The translations under genes were made by a program, and so were the position numbers. The notes beneath the pieces were generated by a model, which was not told the DNA's origin, did not search any database, and worked only from the letters and a program-made list of their open reading frames with translations. From the NCBI RefSeq assembly GCF_009711205.1, contig NZ_WMIG01000029.1, positions 1-40,952 of the forward strand: DNA of 40,952 nt. Reading direction: 5' to 3'. Origin of the DNA: Paracoccus litorisediminis (GTDB lineage Bacteria; Pseudomonadota; Alphaproteobacteria; Rhodobacterales; Rhodobacteraceae). Of this stretch, positions 22,290 to 30,779 are shown in pieces (the stretch's first letter is position 1; every line of letters starts with the position of its first letter).

Positions 22290-23375
22290 ATGACAGCCCT
22301 AAATCTGACCGCGGACCCGGTGATCCGCTGCCGTGACTATCGTATCGGTGCCATTGGCGCGGGCATGATCATGGCCGAGTGCCATCTGGAAGCCTATCGC
22401 CTTGGTGGCTTTACCGTGGGGGCCATCGCCTCGCGGACCCGGAAAAAGGCCGAAGAAATTGCCACGCGCTACGGTATCGCCTCCGTGCACGACACGCCCG
22501 AGGCGCTGATCGCGGATGCCTCGCTCGACATCATCGACATCGCCTATCCGCCGCATCTGCAGCCCGCGCTGATCCGCCACGCCCTGAGGCAGCCGCATAT
22601 CAAGGGCATCCTTGCGCAAAAGCCGCTGGCTTTGTCGCTGGAGGAAGCGCGGGCCTTGCGCGATGAGGCCAAGGCCGCGGGCAAGATCCTCTCGGTCAAC
22701 CAGAACATGCGCTACGATCAATCGATGCGGGTGCTGAAACAGCTTCTGGATCACGGCGCATTGGGAGAGCCGGTCTTTGCCCAGATCGACATGCACGCCA
22801 TCCCGCATTGGCAGGGCTTCCTGCAAGGTTACGACCGGCTGACGCTGTCGAATATGAGCGTTCATCATCTCGACGTGCTGCGGTTCCTGTTCGGCGACCC
22901 CAGCGAGGTCACGACCGTCACCCGCACCGATCCCCGCACCGAATTCGCGCATCAGGACGGCATCGTCTCGACCATGCTGCGCTTTCCTTCGGGGCTGCTG
23001 GCGCTGTCGCTTGAGGATGTCTGGTCCGGCCCGCGCGCCGAGGGCTATGCCGACGACCAGCACATCAACTGGCGCGTCGAAGGGACCGAGGGCGTCGCCA
23101 AGGGCACGATCGGCTGGCCGACCGGCGCACCTTCAACGCTGACCTATGCCTCGCGCAAGGAAACCGGCGGCGCATGGGTCAGCCCGGAATGGGACACGAT
23201 GTGGTTTCCCCATGCCTTCATCGGCGTGATGGAACAGCTGCAATGGGCGATCCACAGCGGCGAGGCCCCTGCCCTTTCGGTCGCCGACAATGTTCGGACC
23301 ATGGCGCTGGTCGAGGCGGCCTATCGCTCGATCGACGAGGCCCGGACCGTCGCCCACGATATTTCTCAGGACTGA
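22290..23375 (+). CDS. Gfo/Idh/MocA-family oxidoreductase
   Basis: A 361-residue NAD(P)-dependent dehydrogenase. The Rossmann motif YRIGAIGAGMIMAECHLEAY is at residues about 18-37, followed by AIASRTRKKAEEIATRYGI. The family motif with the catalytic Lys is ILAQKPLALSLEEARAL near residue 110 (EKP-type, here QKP). The C-terminal fold has MSVHHLDVLRFLFGDPSEV. It would oxidise or reduce a sugar or inositol-type hydroxyl group. ATG 22290 has a strong AGGAGG immediately upstream. It is first gene of a seven-gene operon divergent from a LacI regulator. Confidence 0.92.
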   Translation: MTALNLTADPVIRCRDYRIGAIGAGMIMAECHLEAYRLGGFTVGAIASRTRKKAEEIATRYGIASVHDTPEALIADASLDIIDIAYPPHLQPALIRHALRQPHIKGILAQKPLALSLEEARALRDEAKAAGKILSVNQNMRYDQSMRVLKQLLDHGALGEPVFAQIDMHAIPHWQGFLQGYDRLTLSNMSVHHLDVLRFLFGDPSEVTTVTRTDPRTEFAHQDGIVSTMLRFPSGLLALSLEDVWSGPRAEGYADDQHINWRVEGTEGVAKGTIGWPTGAPSTLTYASRKETGGAWVSPEWDTMWFPHAFIGVMEQLQWAIHSGEAPALSVADNVRTMALVEAAYRSIDEARTVAHDISQD

Positions 23376-23393
23376 AACGGGAGGAAACCAGTC

Positions 23394-24308
23394 ATGATGC
23401 AAGCAGGGATTTTCACAGGGTATTTCCCCTATGATCTGAAAACCACGGCGCAAAAGATCCGTGCCCATAATTTCAATACGGTCCAGCTAGACCTGCATTT
23501 CAGCGATATCGACGTCTCGGACGGTCAAGTGACGCCCGAAAAATGCCGCACCATCCGCGACACGTTCCGCGACCACCACCTGCCGATCTGCTGCACCTCG
23601 GCCTATACCAATATCGTCCATCCCGATCCGGCCACGCGCAAGGTCCGTCTGGACCGCCTGAAAGAGATCCTGGCCCATGCGCAATATCTCGGCTCGCCCT
23701 ATGTGATCTCGGAGACCGGGACCTTCGACACCAGCAGCGATTGGGTCCACCACCCCAAGAACAAGACCGAGGAAGGTTGGGACGACTGCCGCGCAGTCAT
23801 CACCGATCTGGCGAAATTCGCATGGGATCACGGCGCGGTCTTCCTGCTGGAAACCTATGTGAACAACGTCGTCGGTTCGGTCGAGGAAACCCTGCGCATG
23901 TTCGCCGAGGTCGATCATCCCGGCCTTGGCCTGCTGATGGACCCGACCAACTATTTCGAGGCCCATAACATCGGCCAGATGGACAAGACGCTGAACTACG
24001 TCTTCGACGCGCTTTCGGACAAGATCAAGATCGCGCATGCCAAGGACGTGAAGCGCTCGGGCGACGACAAATCGGAAAAGCACTCGGATATCGGTGATGC
24101 CTCGGCGGCGGAAAGCCACACCTTCCGCGGCGTCGGCGAGATCGAGCTGCCAGCCCCCGGTCTGGGTGAGCTGAACTATGACCTGTACCTGCAGCGGCTG
24201 GCACAGAAACACCCCAACATCCCGATGATCATCGAGCATCTGGACGAATCCGACGTGGCCCGCGCCAAGGCATTCCTTGACGGCAAGCTGCGCGCAAACG
24301 GCTGCTGA
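23394..24308 (+). CDS. Sugar phosphate isomerase/epimerase, TIM barrel
   Basis: A 304-residue protein of the AP endonuclease 2-like TIM-barrel family (xylose isomerase-like, IolE/YcjR group). Readable motifs are NFNTVQLDLHFSDIDV near residue 27, SPYVISETGTFDTSSDW near 100, VFLLETYVNNVVGSVEETL (metal-binding Glu), LGLLMDPTNYFE (Asp), KIKIAHAKDVKR (His) and IPMIIEHLDESDV (Glu). This set of metal ligands suggests a working divalent-metal isomerase or epimerase on a keto sugar. ATG 23394 with GGGAGGA upstream, 18 bases after the oxidoreductase. Second gene of the operon. Confidence 0.9.
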   Translation: MMQAGIFTGYFPYDLKTTAQKIRAHNFNTVQLDLHFSDIDVSDGQVTPEKCRTIRDTFRDHHLPICCTSAYTNIVHPDPATRKVRLDRLKEILAHAQYLGSPYVISETGTFDTSSDWVHHPKNKTEEGWDDCRAVITDLAKFAWDHGAVFLLETYVNNVVGSVEETLRMFAEVDHPGLGLLMDPTNYFEAHNIGQMDKTLNYVFDALSDKIKIAHAKDVKRSGDDKSEKHSDIGDASAAESHTFRGVGEIELPAPGLGELNYDLYLQRLAQKHPNIPMIIEHLDESDVARAKAFLDGKLRANGC

Positions 24309-24386
24309 CCCTTCCCGGCAGTCTCTGGCAGGGCGGACGATTTCCCGTCCTGCCAACGGACCTCGCATCATGCAGGACAAGGAATA

Positions 24387-25562
24387 ATGGTAGAACTTTA
24401 CGGCAAAACCTTTACCCGGCGCGACATCGAGGCCGCCAGCGGTGGCCTGTCCCATGCCGCAGGCGTCCGGCTGATGAAGCTGTCCAACGGGCTGGAGCGG
24501 GGCAACCGGATGCTGGAATTCCGCAGCGGATCGGGCCTGCGCTTCACCGTCCTCATTGATCGCTGCATGGACATCGCGGATTGCGAGCATAACGGTCGTG
24601 CCATCGGCTGGCATTCGCCCTCGGGCTTCCGCCACCCCTCGCTGGCGGAATACGAGGGCGAAGGCGGCCTTGGCTGGATGCGCAGTTTTTCGGGGCTGAT
24701 AGTGACCTGCGGGCTGGACCATATCCTGTTCATGAACGAGGTCCCGACTGACAGCTATGTTTATGGCCCGCGCAAGACCGCCTCGCATTCGCTGCACGGC
24801 CGCGCCGGGACGATCCCCGCGCATCTGACCGGCTACGGTGAGCGGTGGGAAGGCGACCGCTGCTTCCTATGGGCCGAGGGCACTATCACCCAATCCGCCG
24901 TTTTCGGTGAGCATCTGGAACTACATCGCCGCATCGAGATCGAAGTCGGCACGGATGAAATCCGCCTGTCCGACCGGGTCGTGAACCGCGGCTTCTACCG
25001 CACGCCGCATATGTATTGCTATCACATCAATGTCGGCCATCCCGTGCTGGAGGAAGGCGCGCGCTACCTCGCCCCCGTCGCCGAAACCGTCTGGGCCGCG
25101 CATGAGGGCAGCTATCAGGCGCAAGGCGTGGGCTATCGCAGCCTACCCGCGCCGCAGATGAATTTCCACGAGCAGGTCTGGCAGCATGAATTGCTGGCCG
25201 ATACCGCCGGAGAGGTTCCCGTGGCATTGGTCAATGACCGGCTTGGCCTTGGCTTCATGGTCGTGACCCGCAAGGACCAGTTCCCCTGCCAGTATGAATG
25301 GCAGAATCTGCAATCGGGCCAATATGCGTTGGGGATCGAGCCCTCGACCAACCATGTTCTGGGCAATCTTGCCGCACGCGAGCGGGGTGAAATGATTTGG
25401 CTGAACCATGGCGAGGAACGCGCCTATGACAGCCGCTTCGTCATCCTGCCCGATGCCGAGGCCGTCACCGCAGCCGAGGCCCGCATTCGCGGCATCCATT
25501 CCCAGCCCGACACTGACTATCCGCAACCGACCGGAAACTTCCGCAAGATCGAGGGCCGCTGA
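24387..25562 (+). CDS. DUF4432 aldose-epimerase-like protein
   Basis: A 391-residue protein of the DUF4432 family, which adopts the galactose mutarotase-like fold. It starts with VELYGKTFTRRDIEAASGGL, followed by RFTVLIDRCMDIADCEHNG, GWHSPSGFRHP, MRSFSGLIVTCGLDH, SLHGRAGTIPAHL and YCYHINVGHPVLEEGARYL. The conserved His residues in LHGRAG and YCYHINVGHP are typical. Mutarotases interconvert the anomers of a sugar before dehydrogenation. AAGGA lies just before ATG 24387. It ends in TGATG overlap with the SDR gene, so translation is coupled. Confidence 0.85.
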   Translation: MVELYGKTFTRRDIEAASGGLSHAAGVRLMKLSNGLERGNRMLEFRSGSGLRFTVLIDRCMDIADCEHNGRAIGWHSPSGFRHPSLAEYEGEGGLGWMRSFSGLIVTCGLDHILFMNEVPTDSYVYGPRKTASHSLHGRAGTIPAHLTGYGERWEGDRCFLWAEGTITQSAVFGEHLELHRRIEIEVGTDEIRLSDRVVNRGFYRTPHMYCYHINVGHPVLEEGARYLAPVAETVWAAHEGSYQAQGVGYRSLPAPQMNFHEQVWQHELLADTAGEVPVALVNDRLGLGFMVVTRKDQFPCQYEWQNLQSGQYALGIEPSTNHVLGNLAARERGEMIWLNHGEERAYDSRFVILPDAEAVTAAEARIRGIHSQPDTDYPQPTGNFRKIEGR

Positions 25563-26314
25563 TGAGCAACCTGACCGGACGCCGCATTCTTTACACCGGG
25601 GCCTCGGGTGGACTGGGCCATGAGACGACCCTGCAACTTCTGGCTGCGGGGGCCGAAGTGATCGTTCTGGACCGCGATGCGCGCAAGAATGAAAGCCTGA
25701 TCGCGGATACGCCAGCCGATCTCAAGGCGCGGCTGCATCTGATCGAATGCGACCTGACCGATAAGCCCGCGCTGCAATCCCTGCTGGACCAACTGACCAC
25801 CACGCGCGCGCTGGATGCAGTGATTAACAACGCCGCAATCTATCCGTCGAAACCGTTTGAGGAATACAGCCTTGAGGAACAGGCGTTGGTCCATGCCGTC
25901 AATGTGGAAGCCGCGCTGATCTGCACCCGCGCCGCCCTGCCGGGAATGCGCGCGCAGGGCTGGGGCCGGATCATCAACATTACCTCGATCACTCTGACCG
26001 GCGGGTGGGAGAACCTCGTGCCCTATGTCCAGTCCAAGGGTGCTTTGCTGGGCCTGACCCGGGCATGGGCGCGGGAATTCGGCAAATGGGGCATCACGGT
26101 CAATGCCATCGCCCCCGGCGCTTTCCCGACCGATGCCGAGAAGATCCATCCCGACCCCGTAGGCTATGCCGCCCGGATCATGGATTCGCAGGCGATCAAA
26201 CGCCGCGGCCATCCCGGCGATATCGCCGCCAGTATTCGTTTTTTCCTGTCCGATGAGGCCGGGTTCATCACAGGACAGTCCCTCGCCGTCGATGGCGGCT
26301 GGACCATGCATTAA
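25562..26314 (+). CDS. SDR-family oxidoreductase
   Basis: A 250-residue classical short-chain dehydrogenase. The cofactor motif TGASGGLG is at residues 12-19, NNAA follows near 88, and the catalytic Ser, Tyr and Lys are in ITSITLTGGWENLVPYVQSK (YxxxK) near 138-157. The C-terminal VNAIAPGAFPTD and QSLAVDGGWTMH are as usual. It oxidises a secondary alcohol of a sugar or hydroxyacid with NAD(P). It overlaps the preceding stop by one base and precedes the CoA-transferase by ten bases, third dehydrogenation-type step in the operon. Confidence 0.92.
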   Translation: MSNLTGRRILYTGASGGLGHETTLQLLAAGAEVIVLDRDARKNESLIADTPADLKARLHLIECDLTDKPALQSLLDQLTTTRALDAVINNAAIYPSKPFEEYSLEEQALVHAVNVEAALICTRAALPGMRAQGWGRIINITSITLTGGWENLVPYVQSKGALLGLTRAWAREFGKWGITVNAIAPGAFPTDAEKIHPDPVGYAARIMDSQAIKRRGHPGDIAASIRFFLSDEAGFITGQSLAVDGGWTMH

Positions 26315-26324
26315 GGAGCATATC

Positions 26325-27521
26325 ATGGGCATTCTCGACGGAATTACCGTCCTCGACTGCTCGATCGCCATGGCTGGCCCCTTTGCGGCGCAGCGGTTGG
26401 GCGATCTGGGAGCTAATGTCATCAAGATCGAACCGCTGACCGGAGAATGGCAGCGCCACGCCCCGGCGGGCGGTATCACCGGCAACAAGATCAATGTCTC
26501 GTTCCTGTCGTTGAACCGCAACAAGCGCTCGTTGGCGGTGGACCTCAAATCCGAAGGCGGCAAGCAGGTCCTGCAAAAGCTGGTCGAGACGGCGGATGTC
26601 TTCATCCAGAACTACCGGCCCGGCGTGGCGGCCAGGCTGGGGGTCGATTACGACAGCCTTGCCGCAGTCAATCCGCGCCTGATCTATGTCTCGATGTCTG
26701 GCTATGGCGAGGATGGCCCCAGCGCCAAGCGCCCCGGTCAGGATCTGCTGCTGCAGGCCATGTCCGGTGCCATGCTTTCCGCCGGGCGCGAGGGCGAGGC
26801 CCCGACCCCTGCCGGGCAATATCTGGTCGATGCCATCACCGCCTATACCGCCTTTGAGGGCGCATTGGCGGCACTTTACCATCGTGAACGGACTGGCGAG
26901 GGCCAGAAGGTCGAGGTCAATATGCTCGACGCCATCACCACCATCCAGATGCAGGAACTCTCGGTCTATACGATCGGCCAAAAGCCGCAGACCCGTTCGG
27001 CTGAGCCCCATGCCCATGTCTATATCCGTTCACCATACGGCATATTCGGGACGAATGACGGCAAGTTCATCGCGCTCGCCATGCCGAACTTCGCTGGTCT
27101 TGCCCGTGCATTGGACGCCCCGCACCTTGCGGAACTCGACGAGACGAGCGCCGGATGGGAGCAACGCGACGAGACCTTTGCTCTGGTCCGCGCCGCGATT
27201 GCCAGGTTCTCCCAGTCCGACGCATTGGCCCGGCTGGAGGCCGAGGGCATCTGGGTCGGTCCGGTCTATGGCTATTCGGACCTGCTGGCAGATCCGCAGA
27301 TCGCGCATAATGGCACCTTCATCGAATACGACCACCCGACCGAAGGACGGGTCAAAACGCCCGGCTTCCCGATCCGTTTCTCGAAATCCCCGTCCGAACT
27401 GCGCTACGGCGCACCGCTGACCGGCCAGCACACCGACGAGGTGCTGTCCGCCGCAGGCTATGATGCGGCTGAGATCGCAGCGCTCGTCGCCCAGGGTGCC
27501 GTCGGTCGGGGAGAGGTCTGA
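26325..27521 (+). CDS. CaiB/BaiF-type class III CoA-transferase
   Basis: A 398-residue family III CoA-transferase. It opens with GILDGITVLDCSIAMAGPFA, followed by QRLGDLGANVIKIEP, FLSLNRNKRSLAVDLK, VFIQNYRPGVAARLGVDYDS, LIYVSMSGYGEDGP, and RPGQDLLLQAMSG with the catalytic Asp. These enzymes transfer CoA between carboxylic acids. AAGGAG precedes ATG 26325. Placed after sugar-type dehydrogenases, it suggests the pathway turns an aldonic or keto acid into a CoA ester. It overlaps the next gene by one base. Confidence 0.92.
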   Translation: MGILDGITVLDCSIAMAGPFAAQRLGDLGANVIKIEPLTGEWQRHAPAGGITGNKINVSFLSLNRNKRSLAVDLKSEGGKQVLQKLVETADVFIQNYRPGVAARLGVDYDSLAAVNPRLIYVSMSGYGEDGPSAKRPGQDLLLQAMSGAMLSAGREGEAPTPAGQYLVDAITAYTAFEGALAALYHRERTGEGQKVEVNMLDAITTIQMQELSVYTIGQKPQTRSAEPHAHVYIRSPYGIFGTNDGKFIALAMPNFAGLARALDAPHLAELDETSAGWEQRDETFALVRAAIARFSQSDALARLEAEGIWVGPVYGYSDLLADPQIAHNGTFIEYDHPTEGRVKTPGFPIRFSKSPSELRYGAPLTGQHTDEVLSAAGYDAAEIAALVAQGAVGRGEV

Positions 27522-28645
27522 TGTTTCGCGGATTGACATGGGACCACCCGCGCGGTCGCCACGCGCTGGAAGCCGCGCAGGCCCAAGGCGGGCCGATCAG
27601 CTGGGACGCGCAACCGCTGGAAGGCTTCGAAAGCGCCCCGATCGGCGAGCTTTGCGCGCGCTATGATCTGGTCGTCCTCGACCACCCGCATCTGGGCGAA
27701 GCCTTGTCGCTTGGTTGCCTGCGCCCCTTGGACGAGGTGTTCTCACCCGAGGAACTGGACGCAATCTCCAATCGCGCCATCGGCCCCAGCATGGCAAGCT
27801 ATGTGATGCAGGGGCGGCCTTGGGCGCTGCCGCTGGATGCGGCCACGCAGGTCATGGCCCGCCGCCCCGATCTGGTCGAGACCCCGCCCCGCACTTGGGA
27901 CGAGGTTGCGGAACTGTCGCGCCAGACCGGCAAGGTCGCGCTGTCGCTGGCCGGGCCGCATGCCTTCCTGTCCTTCCTTTCGGTCGTGCAGGCCATTGAA
28001 CCGGGCCTGAACTTGCGCAACGGCGACCGCTGGATGGCCAACACAACCGCTATCCGCGCCATCGCGCTGCTCGCCGATCTGGCCGCGCACAGCCCTGCCG
28101 CAGTCGCTGCGTTGAACCCCATCGGCATTCTTGAGCATATGTCGGGCGGGAACGACGATGTGGCACTGTGCCCGCTGATCTATGGATATGTGAACTATGC
28201 CGCACCCTCGCGTGCCGTTCCGCTGGCCTTTTCCGACGCACCGCGGATCTCAGCGGATGGAAGCCCCGGGTCGATCCTTGGGGGCACCGGCATCGCGATC
28301 TCGACCCGTTGCACGGTCAACGAACCCCTGCGGCAGCACCTGCTGTGGCTGATGAGCCCCGAGGTCCAGCGCGGTTTCATCCCCGACCACGATGGCCAGC
28401 CCGGCACCCGAGAGGCTTGGCTTGATCCGCGGGTGAACAGCCAGACGGGCAATTTCTTCGCGGCAACCGCGGCGACGCTCGAGGCTGCCTCGATCCGACC
28501 GCGCCATGACGGTTTCATCGCATTCCAGGCCGCAGCTTCGGCCACATTGCGCGAAGGGTTCGCGGCAGACGCCGCCCCCGAAACCCTTGCCGCACAAATC
28601 GCCGACCTGTTCCACGCCTCGCACAAAACGGAGATGCCTGCATGA
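27521..28645 (+). CDS. Extracellular-solute-binding-like protein without signal peptide
   Basis: A 374-residue protein with the general shape of a family 1 ABC solute-binding protein: YDLVVLDHPHLGEALSLGCL, RPLDEVFSPEELD, QGRPWALPLDAATQVMARRP, PRTWDEVAELSRQTGKVAL, LLWLMSPEVQRGF. The N-terminus MFRGLTWDHPRGRHALEAAQ has no hydrophobic export segment and no lipobox, so it should stay in the cytoplasm. I recall similar proteins next to CaiB-type transferases, but no tested function. It overlaps the CoA-transferase by one base and the crotonase by four (ATGA), so it is coupled to both. A binding protein adapted to hold an intermediate or ligand is possible. Confidence 0.75.
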   Translation: MFRGLTWDHPRGRHALEAAQAQGGPISWDAQPLEGFESAPIGELCARYDLVVLDHPHLGEALSLGCLRPLDEVFSPEELDAISNRAIGPSMASYVMQGRPWALPLDAATQVMARRPDLVETPPRTWDEVAELSRQTGKVALSLAGPHAFLSFLSVVQAIEPGLNLRNGDRWMANTTAIRAIALLADLAAHSPAAVAALNPIGILEHMSGGNDDVALCPLIYGYVNYAAPSRAVPLAFSDAPRISADGSPGSILGGTGIAISTRCTVNEPLRQHLLWLMSPEVQRGFIPDHDGQPGTREAWLDPRVNSQTGNFFAATAATLEAASIRPRHDGFIAFQAAASATLREGFAADAAPETLAAQIADLFHASHKTEMPA

Positions 28646-29409
28646 CCGCGCCGCTGATATTCGAAATCGAGGGGCAGGTCGGTATCATCACCTACAACCG
28701 CCCGGAAAAGCTGAACGCCATGACCCCGGAAATGGCCGAGCTGATGGTCGATGCCGTCAACCGTTGCAACGGCGACGACGCCATTCGCGCCGTTGTCCTG
28801 ACAGGAACGGGCCAGGCTTTCTGCGCAGGCTCGGACATTTCGCTGCTCGATAGCTATGCCACGCCTTGGGATTTCCGCAATCGCACCGAATATTGCGATG
28901 CCCTCCGCGCCTTGCGTAAGCCGTCGATTGCGGCGATCAACGGCTATGCTTTCGGCGGCGGCCTTGAAATGGCACTGTCCTGCGACATCCGCATCGCCGC
29001 CGAGACCGCCCGCATGGCCGCCCCCGAGATCAAGCTGGGCTGGATCGGCGGCGGCGGCATGACGGCGCTGCTTGCCCATTCCATCGGCCCCTCGAACGCC
29101 GCGATGATGGTGATGACCGGCGAGCCGATCGACGCGCAAAAGGCCTTGTCATGGGGGCTGGTCAGCGAAACTCATCCGACCGACGCCCTGCGTGCCCGCG
29201 CGGTCGAGATCGCCGCAACCATTGCCGCACGCGCTCCCATCGCCGCCGAGACCGCCAAGGACAACCTTGCCGCCGCCTTCAACATGCCGCTGGAACAAGC
29301 CATCGCCTATGAGCGCGACCTGCAGACCATCTGCTTTGCGACCGAAGACGCAAACGAGGGTCGCGCGGCCTTTGCCGCCAAGCGCCAGCCGCTGTTCCGG
29401 AGGCGCTGA
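28642..29409 (+). CDS. Enoyl-CoA hydratase/isomerase-family (crotonase) protein
   Basis: A 255-residue crotonase-fold enzyme. Oxyanion-hole motifs are AFCAGSDISLL near residue 60 and INGYAFGGGLEMALSCDIRI near 98. The first catalytic Glu is kept in AAPEIKLGWIGGGG, but the position of the second one (rat hydratase Glu164, in SLAMEMVLTGD) aligns with Met in SNAAMMVMTGE. Canonical hydratases use both, so this may be an isomerase, a dehydratase of CaiD type, or another crotonase. It follows the solute-binding-like gene with an ATGA overlap and closes the intact part of the operon. Confidence 0.88.
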   Translation: MTAPLIFEIEGQVGIITYNRPEKLNAMTPEMAELMVDAVNRCNGDDAIRAVVLTGTGQAFCAGSDISLLDSYATPWDFRNRTEYCDALRALRKPSIAAINGYAFGGGLEMALSCDIRIAAETARMAAPEIKLGWIGGGGMTALLAHSIGPSNAAMMVMTGEPIDAQKALSWGLVSETHPTDALRARAVEIAATIAARAPIAAETAKDNLAAAFNMPLEQAIAYERDLQTICFATEDANEGRAAFAAKRQPLFRRR

Positions 29410-29410
29410 C

Positions 29411-29800
29411 ATGACACTGGAGCTGCGGGCAATCCTGCGACATCGCAAGTTTTCAGCACTTGCGATGTTACTTCTGGCTGCGGTCTAGCCGAGTTTCTCC
29501 AGCGAATATTTCCTGCCCCAGCGCACTGTTATGAATGCCGAGCGGCAAACCACGGTCGTGGCCATTCTGGCGCTGGGTCAAGCACTCGTCATCATCGCGC
29601 GGGATCGATCTTTCGCTCGGTCCTGTTAGCGGATTGTCGGCAGTCTGCTCGGCCATGGTAATGCATGCGATCGGATCGGACGCACTGGCGCTGATGAAGG
29701 GGGAGTGCGCGGGAGCAGACACGGACGCCATCAACGGCCTTCTCATCACACCGCTGCGGATTAATCCCATCGACGCAACATCGGGAAGTAAAGCCCGTCC
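29411..29800 (+). pseudogene. Sugar ABC transporter permease (RbsC-like), decayed
   Basis: An ATG one base after the crotonase stop begins MTLELRAILRHRKFSALAML, a typical RbsC-like N-terminus, but it stops at 29488. Further plus-strand segments in other frames continue the family pattern: ALGQALVIIAR at about 29570, then GIDLSLGPVSGLSAVCSAMV near 29600 (the GIDLSVGS hallmark), and DAINGLLITPLRINPIDATS near 29730. At least two frame changes and one stop break the gene. Its position shows that the operon once ended with a sugar importer. Confidence 0.75.
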
Positions 29801-30235
29801 CGGTAACATTTGCGCAAGCGTGATGACACCGCGCCGGCATTGCCCCTGCTGGACGTGGCTGACGGTCAGCTTCTGTCCAACATCAATTTTGAGGTCAGGC
29901 GCGGCGAGATCTTTGGCCTGCTACCGAACTGTTTGAGACGATCAGCGGCGAGAGAGGCCCCGCTGCGGGCCAGATGCGCCTGTTCGCCAAGATTCTTGCG
30001 CCCAGCAACCCGAACCGCACGCTGCGCGAAGTCGTCACGCTTCTACCCAAGGGGCATAAGACGGCCGGTATTCTGCCCCAACATTCGGTGAGCCAAAACG
30101 CCTCGATTGCCTATCATCCGTTCCGCAAGAAATTCGGCATCACCAACCTGACCTCACTGGTCGAGCGGGTCAGCCGCCTCACAGTGCAACTAGAAAATGC
30201 CTGTCGCCGATCTCGCCCGATCATGGACGGCCTGA
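29801..30235 (+). pseudogene. Sugar ABC transporter ATPase (RbsA-like), decayed
   Basis: Plus-strand pieces of the second half of an RbsA-type ATPase follow the permease remnant: PLLDVADGQLLSNINFEVRR then GEIFGLL at about 29840-29925, then in another frame ISGERGPAAGQMRLFAKIL near 29940-30000 and LPKGHKTAGILPQHSVSQNA near 30045-30105 (like the VPEDRKxxG and SVxxN region). The Walker A loop is lost at about 29925. Inactive remnant; the exact end is uncertain. Confidence 0.6.
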
Positions 30236-30240
30236 TCACC

Positions 30241-30663
30241 AGCCTAGCTCCCCTGCTGGCCCATGCCCGCCGCTCGATGAGCTTTGACCGAGGACTCGAG
30301 TTCTTGGCATGGCCCTAACTGACGTTGCGACTTGGTTTTGTGAACGGCAATCGCCCTGGCAGAAAGGCACGGTCGGGCCTTCCACGACATTTTGGTCGCG
30401 GACTTCGGCAGCATCTGATGGTCGCGCCGCCACAATCAATTGTCCAAATAGGCCGAACGCTATCGCCCTCATCCGATGCCATTTCCCGCTCCTCGGGTGC
30501 GGCGCGGATAACGAACATCGCGCCTTGGCCGATGCGACGATCACGCGGCATGCGGATCGTACCAGCGCGGTCGTAGCGCGGCATCTGCAACGGGCGGCGG
30601 ACACGCTTTTGGCCTCGCCGGGCCATTCGCGGAACGGTCGGCCCTGCGGATCCGAGTTATATC
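30241..30663. other. Stretch without a recognisable gene
   Basis: A minus-strand frame (30236-30694) and a second one in 30315-30626 are open, with phrases such as GQGAMFVIRAAPEEREMASD that look like decayed coding DNA, but I cannot assign a family. It separates the decayed transporter from the FCD regulator. Confidence 0.35.
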
Positions 30664-30756
30664 TGTATACACATACAGGCGTATTTATCATCAAATTACG
30701 ACTTATGGTGTAGAATAATGATCAATTCTTTTCGTATCGAAAATTCTTTGTATACA
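30664..30756. promoter_or_regulatory. Two TGTATACA operators upstream of the GntR gene
   Basis: The perfect palindrome TGTATACA occurs at 30664-30671 and 30749-30756, the second ending 23 bases before the regulator start. The stretch between is AT-rich and should hold the promoter. The GTATAC core is what FCD-type GntR proteins commonly bind, so autoregulation and control of the operon by the adjacent protein is likely. Confidence 0.6.
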
Positions 30757-30779
30757 TTTGCTGCAGGAGGAGAGTTTTG

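Noticed and set aside
23487..24824. Long minus-strand open frames opposite real genes, such as this one and those at 31551-32807, 32835-33887 and 36140-37321
   Set aside because: They lie antisense to clearly identified genes, lack family motifs and reflect GC-rich third codon positions.
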